Source: CAYLLN01 sp036496265
GTDB taxonomy: Bacteria; Planctomycetota; Planctomycetia; Pirellulales; Pirellulaceae
NCBI GenBank assembly: GCA_036496265.1
Contig: DASXLL010000134.1
Location: forward strand, 1-17,401
Length of the DNA: 17,401 bases
Direction of reading: 5' to 3'
Shown here: in pieces, positions 1 to 4,969 of the stretch
How the letters are laid out: every line of letters starts with the position of its first letter
Position numbering within the stretch: the first letter of the stretch is position 1
Notes under the pieces: generated by a model
What the model was told of the DNA's origin: nothing
Database searches by the model: none
What the model saw: only the letters and a program-made list of their open reading frames with translations
Translations under genes and position numbers: made by a program

Positions 1-1254
1 GATCACACGATTCCGAGCCCGCCGCTGCTTCAGCTCCTCCTGGCACACGGTCGGCAGCTCGTCCGACGACGAACGTATCCGCGCCCAGGCATATTCGAGC
101 ACTTCCGCGAGGTCCGAAGCCGATTGATACCGATTCTCCGGTTTCTTTTCCAGCAGCTCATCCACCATCTCGGCCAGCCGCTCCGGCACATCCGGATTCA
201 ACTCACGTAGTGGCCGGTGCTTCGTCTCGGTGATCTGCTTCAGAATCGCCAGCGGCGAATTTCCTTGAAACGGCGGCTGGCCGGCGCACATTTCATACAT
301 CACGACGCCCAAACTGAATAAATCGGAACGGGCGTCACCACCTTCGCCCAGCGCCTGCTCCGGCGCCATATACAGCGGCGTTCCCGAGACAAACCCCGTG
401 CGAGTCAACTTCGCATCATCAGCAATTCGGGCCAAGCCGAAATCAGTCAGCTTCACTCGCCCGCTCGGCGGCTCCAGCAAGATATTTCCCGGCTTAATAT
501 CACGATGCGTCAGCCCCTGAGCATGCGCCGCGGCCAGCCCTTGCGCCGTTTGCAGCGCGATCCTCACGACCTCTTTCAACGGCAGCCGCCCTTCGCGCGC
601 CAGCCTCTGCTCCAGCGTCTCGCCGCTGATGAGCTGCATCACCAGATACGGCAACTCGCCCTCCGCCGCGTGCTCAACCTGATGCACGGCGATCACGTGT
701 TCATGTGTGATCGACGCCGCCGCCCGCGCCTCCCGACAAAATCGCTGCCGGGCCGTTTCATCGTGCGCCACATCCGGATCGAGCACCTTTAGCGCGACGT
801 TACGCTGCAGTTTGGAATCAAACGCTTCCAACACGATGCCCATGCCGCCCCGACCGATCACCCGCATTACATCGAAATGAGCCAAACGGCCGACGTACGC
901 CGGATCGGTCGCCGGTTGCAAAAAATTCGTGCTGCTATCGCGCAGCCGCGGCGCGGGTGAGGGAGACATTGGCAGCGGAGAAATCGTCGGGGCATAAGCC
1001 GCGGCTTGCCCCGCTGCCTGCAGTGACACAGCCTTCAATGCCGGCCAATAAGCGCTTTCCGCCGCCGGCTGGGCCTCGTGCAGCCCCTCTACCACGGCCG
1101 ACAACTTCGTTCCCGCGGTCGCTAGTTGCTCCAGCCTTGCCTGACAACCTTCGCAATGATCCAAATGCCGCGCGCATTCGCTCTCCTGCGTCTCCGACAG
1201 CGAACCGACGAGTAATTGCCGCAATTCGTCTTTTGAAGGGCACGGAGTGTTCAT
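1..1254 (-). CDS. Hanks-type Ser/Thr protein kinase with N-terminal zinc-finger motif (C-terminus outside window)
   Basis: The reading frame is open from ATG at 1254 to base 1, giving 418 residues with no stop. An N-terminal segment (about 1-45) has Cys5, Cys27 and an H30-x3-C34-x2-C37 pattern like the zinc-binding anti-sigma (ZAS / zf-HC2) motif. After a Pro/Ala/Ser linker comes a complete kinase domain: glycine loop GRGGMG (134-139), the ATP lysine in ALK (156), catalytic HRDIKPGN (from 250), DFG (271-273) and GTPLYMAPE in the activation segment. The domain ends near residue 390. The last visible residues are Arg-rich (QRRARNR), as often seen just before a transmembrane helix, but that part lies outside. 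The ATG is 1 nt after the sigma-factor TGA, so translation is probably coupled. Planctomycetes are known for ECF sigma genes paired with Ser/Thr kinases; that the kinase controls this sigma factor is inference. Confidence 0.93.
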   Translation of the reverse strand, partial: MNTPCPSKDELRQLLVGSLSETQESECARHLDHCEGCQARLEQLATAGTKLSAVVEGLHEAQPAAESAYWPALKAVSLQAAGQAAAYAPTISPLPMSPSPAPRLRDSSTNFLQPATDPAYVGRLAHFDVMRVIGRGGMGIVLEAFDSKLQRNVALKVLDPDVAHDETARQRFCREARAAASITHEHVIAVHQVEHAAEGELPYLVMQLISGETLEQRLAREGRLPLKEVVRIALQTAQGLAAAHAQGLTHRDIKPGNILLEPPSGRVKLTDFGLARIADDAKLTRTGFVSGTPLYMAPEQALGEGGDARSDLFSLGVVMYEMCAGQPPFQGNSPLAILKQITETKHRPLRELNPDVPERLAEMVDELLEKKPENRYQSASDLAEVLEYAWARIRSSSDELPTVCQEELKQRRARNRVI

Positions 1255-1255
1255 T

Positions 1256-1864
1256 TCAGACGTCCTCCTGCTGCCGCATGGCTTCTACTTCGTCCTTCAG
1301 CCGCGCCAGCACCCGGCTCTTGGCCACATAAATCGCACCCGGCGACAGGCCCGTCTTTTTCGCCGCCTCCGCCGTGCTCGTGCCCTCGACGGAAGTGAGC
1401 CAAAACGCCTTCCATGTATTGGCCTGAAACTCTCCTTTGACGCGCTCCATCGCCAGCGCCGCCAGCCGCCGCTGATATTCCAGCTCCCAAGCTTCGTTTC
1501 CATCGTTGCCGTCCGGCTGCTCCGTCAACAACCGATTGGTGGACGAATCGCCCGACGCTTGCGGCCGAATGCGCCGCGCCGAAAGAAAATTGAAAATCTT
1601 GTTCCGCGTGATCGTGAACAGCCAGCCGCGAAACGTGCCTTGCCCGCGGTCGTAATCGAGCCGGCCGATCGCCGACGACACACTGCGGAGCACATCCTGC
1701 ATCAAGTCCGCCGCATCCGCGTCCTGCAGGCCCCGCTTGCGAGCGAAGCCATACACCACCGGCCCATACAAATTCACGAACTCTTGCCACGCGGAGTGAT
1801 TTGAGCCGTCGCGAATCTGCACCAGCAAACTCACGCGGGTCAGCGGCGATTCGTCCACGGCCAT
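1256..1864 (-). CDS. ECF-type RNA polymerase sigma factor (planctomycete kinase-associated kind)
   Basis: This 202-aa protein has the two-domain layout of ECF sigma factors. Region 2 covers about residues 25-100, with LYGPVVYGFARKRGL, the core-binding stretch DADAADLMQDVL and GTFRGWLFTITRNKIFNFL for promoter melting and -10 contact. Region 4 covers about 150-195, with the helix-turn-helix stretch STAEAAKKTGLSPGAIYVAK. The linker between them is long, about 50 residues. It would direct RNA polymerase to a private promoter set. The start is the ATG at 1864; upstream GGGAAT is only a weak ribosome site. The gene is followed after 1 nt by the kinase with the zinc-finger motif, which is its likely regulator. 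A 29-base imperfect palindrome lies about 150 nt upstream. Confidence 0.92.
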   Translation of the reverse strand: MAVDESPLTRVSLLVQIRDGSNHSAWQEFVNLYGPVVYGFARKRGLQDADAADLMQDVLRSVSSAIGRLDYDRGQGTFRGWLFTITRNKIFNFLSARRIRPQASGDSSTNRLLTEQPDGNDGNEAWELEYQRRLAALAMERVKGEFQANTWKAFWLTSVEGTSTAEAAKKTGLSPGAIYVAKSRVLARLKDEVEAMRQQEDV

Positions 1865-2012
1865 GAGAATTCCCGAACGTGTCAGTTGCAGCCGCCAGAA
1901 AGCCAGCAGCCTTCCGTTCCTCCCGCCTTAGTGGCAATGATACGCCGCTAGCTTTCCCGCGACGAGGGCTGGCTGCGAGCTGCCGGACACTTAGCGCACT
2001 TTTCAAACAGAT

Positions 2013-2041
2013 GGGTATTGCTGCCATATCAGCAAATACCC
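2013..2041. repeat. Imperfect inverted repeat upstream of the sigma factor
   Basis: The arms are GGGTATTGCTG (2013-2023) and CAGCAAATACCC (2030-2041), separated by CCATAT. They pair over 11 bp with a single one-base bulge. No T-run follows on either strand, so a simple intrinsic terminator is unlikely. It could be an operator for the sigma-kinase genes or an RNA hairpin in their leader; the sequence does not decide. Confidence 0.55.
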
Positions 2042-2142
2042 GCGGGCGGCAGAAATCTTTCGCGCTTTCGAAAACTTGTAAGATCCAGACGTTTGGCCGG
2101 TATACCAGTAACTGCCACCAAATTCGCGCACAAAGGGGACAC

Positions 2143-2172
2143 CTATTTCATATTCATGCGCATCAAGAACTC
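2143..2172 (-). pseudogene. Remnant copy of the rho 3' end (EFLMRMNMK-stop)
   Basis: Read on the minus strand this gives EFLMRMNMK followed by TAG. The real Rho ends EFLMSMNMK followed by TAA (2386-2415). Over 30 bases 25 are identical; four of the five differences are synonymous (TTC/TTT, TTG/TTA, AAA/AAG, TAG/TAA) and one gives Ser to Arg. No Rho-like sequence is seen further upstream. Directly downstream is the sequence AGGTGTCCCCTTTG, which recalls the GGGGACA-type motifs found near REP/RAYT elements in many genomes (from memory, unverified). The two rho tails flank the zinc-ribbon gene and are 243 bases apart. Confidence 0.5.
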
Positions 2173-2188
2173 CGTCCCACCAGCATTG

Positions 2189-2380
2189 TTAGTCTCGCTC
2201 GCCCCAGAGCCAGGCGCTGAGACGCTGAGCCCAAGTCAATCGCTTCTCAGCTTCGCCCGCGACTTTTAGACTCTTCTTGATGAGAGCGGTGTCGTTGTTG
2301 TGGCCGCAGGAAACACAAAAGCCGCTGCCTTGTGGTAATGGCTGACGGCAGCGGGCGCATTTCAGTGATTCAGTGCTCAT
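2189..2380 (-). CDS. Small zinc-ribbon protein downstream of rho
   Basis: This is a 63-aa protein. Two CxxC pairs (CARC at 8-11 and CVSC at 22-25, followed by GHNN) form a typical zinc ribbon, as in the short zinc-ribbon domains of many hypothetical proteins. The C-terminal half (KKSLKVAGEAEKRLTWAQRL) is basic and probably helical, and the end (SAWLWGERD) is Trp-rich. The ATG lies 5 nt after the rho TAA on the same strand, so it is probably co-transcribed and translated by reinitiation. The function is unknown. The position suggests a possible link to Rho or RNA, but that is only context. A copy of the rho tail lies just beyond its stop. Confidence 0.72.
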   Translation of the reverse strand: MSTESLKCARCRQPLPQGSGFCVSCGHNNDTALIKKSLKVAGEAEKRLTWAQRLSAWLWGERD

Positions 2381-2385
2381 AGTCT

Positions 2386-3927
2386 TTACTTCATATTCAT
2401 GCTCATTAAAAACTCGGCGTTGGTCTTGGTCTTGGCCACTCGGGTGACGAGCAGCTCCATGGCGTCGGGCGGATTCATTTCGGCCAGGACGCGGCGCATG
2501 ATGGTGACGCGGCGAAATTCGTCGGGATCCATGAGAATCTCTTCGCGACGCGTGCCGCTCTTGTTGATGTCGATGGCGGGCCAGATGCGGCGATCGACTA
2601 GCTTGCGATCGAGATGAATTTCGAGGTTTCCAGTGCCCTTGAACTCCTCAAAAATCACGTCGTCCATCCGGCTGCCGGTATCGACCAGCGCCGTCGCCAG
2701 AATCGTCAAGGAGCCGCCTTCCTCGACCTTCCGCGCCGAACCAAAGAACTTTTTTGGCTGCTGCAGCGCGTTGGCATCGAGCCCGCCGGTGAGCAGCTTG
2801 CCCGACTGAACGCATTCCGAGTTCCAGGCCCGGGCCAGTCGCGTGATGGAGTCGAGAAAAATGACCACGTCCGTGCCACACTCGACCAGCCGCTTGGCCT
2901 TTTCGAGCACCATGTGGGCGACTTGAACGTGCCGCGAGGGCGGCTCGTCGAACGTGCTGCTGATCACTTCGCAGTTGCGGCCTTTGACCTGCCGCTCCAT
3001 ATCGGTGACCTCTTCCGGCCGCTCATCGACCAGGAGCATCATCACATAGGTGTCCGGATAATTGTGCAGCGCGGCCTTCGCCATCCGCTGCATCAAAATC
3101 GTCTTGCCGGCTCGCGGTGGACTGACGATGAGCCCGCGTTGACCAAAACCGATCGGCGTGACCAGATCGACGACCCGAGTGCAAAGCTCGTCGGGATCGT
3201 ACTCCATCGCGATTCGCTTATCGGGATGCAGCGGCGTGAGATCGTCGAATGAGACGCGGCCGGTGGCTTCATCGGGGTCGCGGTGGTTGATCGCTTCGAC
3301 GCGGAGCAGGGCGAAATAGCGTTCGTTTTCTTTCGGCGGGCGGATTTGGCCGGCGACGGTCGAGCCGGTGCGCAGGCCGAAGCGGCGAATTTGGCTCGGC
3401 GAGACGTAAATATCGTCGGGGCAGGAGAGATAGTGATAATCGGGACTGCGGAGGAAGCCGAAACCGTCCGGCAGGATTTCGAGCGTGCCCTCGCCGAACA
3501 TCAGGCCATTGAGCTTCACCCGCTCCTTGAGGATGCGAAAGATGAGATCCTGGCGTTTGAGGCCGGTGACTTCTTCGAGGCCTTCTTTGGCCGCCTCGTC
3601 CAGAAGCTGCGGCATGCTCATTCGCTGCAGCTCGGCGATATGCGTCTCGCCTTGCCTGTTAAGTAGCTCCAGGGCTTCGGCGGCTTTTTCCAGGTCGCCG
3701 CGCTCGGTCAGCTCGGCGACTTCTTCGGCGAGCGAGAGCGGCTCGCCTTCGGCCTCGATTTGCTTCAGCGTTGCCAGATGCCTCGGGCCGAGCTCCGTCG
3801 CCGCGGATGGCTGGCCGTCGCTGCCTTTGCTCGATGGCCGAGCCGAACCGTCGTGATTCGAGCCCGTCGAGCCACCGGCTGCGGAAGAACTCTTCGCGCG
3901 TTGGCGAAAGTCTTTGAAGGTGGTCAT
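2386..3927 (-). CDS. rho: Transcription termination factor Rho
   Basis: Rho is the hexameric RNA-dependent ATPase and translocase that ends transcription. The ATG at 3927 is chosen because a strong AGGAGG lies a few bases upstream; a longer frame from 4074 adds 49 residues without family resemblance. The 513-aa protein has a Ser/Gly-rich extension (about 1-90), the Rho N-terminal helical domain (95-140), the cold-shock RNA-binding domain (142-215, with DGFGFLRS), the ATPase core with Walker A PPRAGKT (270-276), Walker B VVIFLD (354-359) and the Q/R-loop region QQPKKFFGSARKVEEGGSL. The C-terminus EFLMSMNMK is intact. The zinc-ribbon gene follows after 5 nt. The upstream leader is long and carries repeats, which may matter because rho is autoregulated by attenuation in other bacteria. 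Confidence 0.97.
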   Translation of the reverse strand: MTTFKDFRQRAKSSSAAGGSTGSNHDGSARPSSKGSDGQPSAATELGPRHLATLKQIEAEGEPLSLAEEVAELTERGDLEKAAEALELLNRQGETHIAELQRMSMPQLLDEAAKEGLEEVTGLKRQDLIFRILKERVKLNGLMFGEGTLEILPDGFGFLRSPDYHYLSCPDDIYVSPSQIRRFGLRTGSTVAGQIRPPKENERYFALLRVEAINHRDPDEATGRVSFDDLTPLHPDKRIAMEYDPDELCTRVVDLVTPIGFGQRGLIVSPPRAGKTILMQRMAKAALHNYPDTYVMMLLVDERPEEVTDMERQVKGRNCEVISSTFDEPPSRHVQVAHMVLEKAKRLVECGTDVVIFLDSITRLARAWNSECVQSGKLLTGGLDANALQQPKKFFGSARKVEEGGSLTILATALVDTGSRMDDVIFEEFKGTGNLEIHLDRKLVDRRIWPAIDINKSGTRREEILMDPDEFRRVTIMRRVLAEMNPPDAMELLVTRVAKTKTNAEFLMSMNMK

Positions 3928-4076
3928 ATTCGTCCTCCTCAAACGTGCATCGCTATGAGCGCACGAACGCCGCTCGCGAAAGCAAAGTGGGAATAGCTTC
4001 GAATCGATGCACCGGTTGCGCTGAGCAAATTTTCCTGGGTGAAAGGAGAGTGCCTTCACGCCAGGTGTCGCCATCG

Positions 4077-4104
4077 TCGAGACAAACGCGTCGAGACAAA
4101 CGCG
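4077..4104. repeat. Two tandem 14-base repeats in the rho leader
   Basis: The unit TCGAGACAAACGCG occurs twice without a gap (4077-4090, 4091-4104), followed by a decaying third start, TCTAGAC. The 14 bases can also be read as two 7-base words (TCGAGAC, AAACGCG), the same period seen in the intergenic arrays at 4907 and 11212. Confidence 0.8.
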
Positions 4105-4191
4105 TCTAGACCAACGAAAGCGCGGGCGGGGAGCCCGAAGGTATGAGTGTGTGGAACTTGCTACACGGTGGAAACCCGAGGAGCAAAATCC

Positions 4192-4218
4192 ATTATCGCC
4201 GGAATTGTGCGCTGTGAA
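4192..4218 (-). promoter_or_regulatory. Possible sigma-70-type promoter for rho
   Basis: On the minus strand there is TTCACA (4218-4213, 5/6 match to TTGACA) and GATAAT (4197-4192, 5/6 match to TATAAT). The spacer is 15 nt, shorter than the usual 17, so the call is weak. If right, the rho leader is about 260 nt long. Confidence 0.3.
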
Positions 4219-4265
4219 AGAGGAAGGCGCAAAATTTAAGCTTTACGTCGTATCTTGTCATTTTG

Positions 4266-4895
4266 TCAGGCCGAGGAATCACTTTCAGGTTGGTCGGCGA
4301 TGAGCCGGTGTCGCCAGGTAAGGCGGAGCACGTCGCGAATGTTTTCGAGCGTGCGGGCATTGCGGATGACGATGTGAGAACGGGCGGCTTTATCGACGAG
4401 CGGCATTTGGGACGCCTCGCGGGCGGCGAATTGCTCGGTGGACCAGCCGCGAGCAACGGCCCGCTCCAGGCGAATGTCGCGGGGGGCGTCGACATAAAGG
4501 ACTTTATCGCAAAGTTGATCCCAGCCGGCTTCGAACAGCAGCGGGGCGTCGATGACGACGACGGGCGGAGCGTCGGGCGAGTTACGAATCACGTCGAGCT
4601 CTTTTTTGAGCAGCTCTTCGATGCGCGGATGCGTGAGCTGCTCCAAGAATTTTCGCTCGGCGTCGTTGCCGTGGGCGAAAACGATTTTGGCGACTTCGCG
4701 GCGGATTACCTGGCCGTTCGAGTCCAGGATTTTGTCGCCCCAGCGTTTTTTCAGCTCCGCAATCACCTCCGGTTGGCGCAGCACATAATGGCCAGCCTGA
4801 TCGGCGTCGAGCACGACGGCGCCCATGTCGTGAAGGACGTTCGCAACGAGGCTTTTGCCGCTCGCGATGCCGCCGACAAGGCCGAGGATGAGCAT
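4266..4895 (-). CDS. coaE: Dephospho-CoA kinase
   Basis: CoaE phosphorylates the 3'-hydroxyl of dephospho-CoA, the last step of coenzyme A synthesis, in the cytoplasm. The 209-aa protein has the P-loop GGIASGKS (8-15), the family stretch VVLDADQAGH (27-36), LTHPRIEELL, VVVIDAPLLFEAG, and the lid-type region RLERAVARGWSTEQFAARE. The length is normal for the family. ATG at 4895 is chosen since the P-loop then sits at its usual place near the N-terminus; a TTG start at 4919 would add eight residues encoded inside a short repeat array. It lies 74 nt downstream of polA on the same strand, a pairing seen in many bacteria, and probably shares its transcript. Confidence 0.96.
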   Translation of the reverse strand: MLILGLVGGIASGKSLVANVLHDMGAVVLDADQAGHYVLRQPEVIAELKKRWGDKILDSNGQVIRREVAKIVFAHGNDAERKFLEQLTHPRIEELLKKELDVIRNSPDAPPVVVIDAPLLFEAGWDQLCDKVLYVDAPRDIRLERAVARGWSTEQFAAREASQMPLVDKAARSHIVIRNARTLENIRDVLRLTWRHRLIADQPESDSSA

Positions 4896-4906
4896 GGGGA
4901 AGTCAG

Positions 4907-4958
4907 TTTCAGGTTCCAAGTTTCAGGTTTCAAGTTAATAGGAGACAACCTGGAACTT
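4907..4958. repeat. Heptamer array with inverted arm between polA and coaE
   Basis: Four 7-base words follow each other in register from 4907 to 4934: TTTCAGG, TTCCAAG, TTTCAGG, TTTCAAG. After a 12-nt gap the same words return in reverse orientation (AACCTGGAACTT, 4947-4958). This second arm can pair with 4918-4929 over 12 bp with one mismatch. The whole would be a hairpin in a polA-coaE transcript. Confidence 0.75.
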
Positions 4959-4969
4959 AATACATATGG

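Larger units (their letters stand above)
1865..2188. other. Intergenic region between zinc-ribbon gene and sigma factor
   Basis: This 324-nt stretch has no convincing coding frame on either strand; short plus-strand frames here lack family resemblance and ribosome sites. It holds two structures: the imperfect palindrome at 2013-2041 and the copy of the rho 3' end at 2143-2172. It must also carry the promoter of the sigma-kinase pair, but I cannot place -35/-10 boxes with any confidence, which would fit control by an ECF-type rather than a housekeeping sigma factor. Confidence 0.6.
3928..4265 (-). promoter_or_regulatory. Long leader / regulatory region of rho
   Basis: The 338 nt between coaE and rho hold no gene. 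On the minus strand they form the putative rho leader. Visible structure: the AGGAGG ribosome site just before the ATG; a hairpin GTGAAAGG/CCTTCAC (4039-4059, one bulge); a 14-base tandem repeat (4077-4104) that reads as a pyrimidine-rich repeat on the sense strand; and a 5-bp hairpin CGGGC/GCCCG (4123-4137). Pyrimidine-rich unstructured RNA would suit a Rho-binding (rut) site, but this is inference. Confidence 0.45.

Noticed and set aside
1251..2027. Alternative minus-strand frame of 258 codons over the sigma factor
   Set aside because: It overlaps the sigma factor in another frame, and only the 1256-1864 frame gives sigma regions 2 and 4.
2018..2269. Plus-strand frame across the gap and the zinc-ribbon gene
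   Set aside because: It has no ribosome site and no domain, and is antisense to the better supported zinc-ribbon gene.
2614..3666. Plus-strand frames antisense to rho
   Set aside because: They mirror the Rho coding sequence, which is conserved from end to end on the minus strand.
3928..4074. Longer start for rho adding 49 residues
   Set aside because: The extra residues resemble no Rho sequence, while AGGAGG stands directly before the ATG at 3927.
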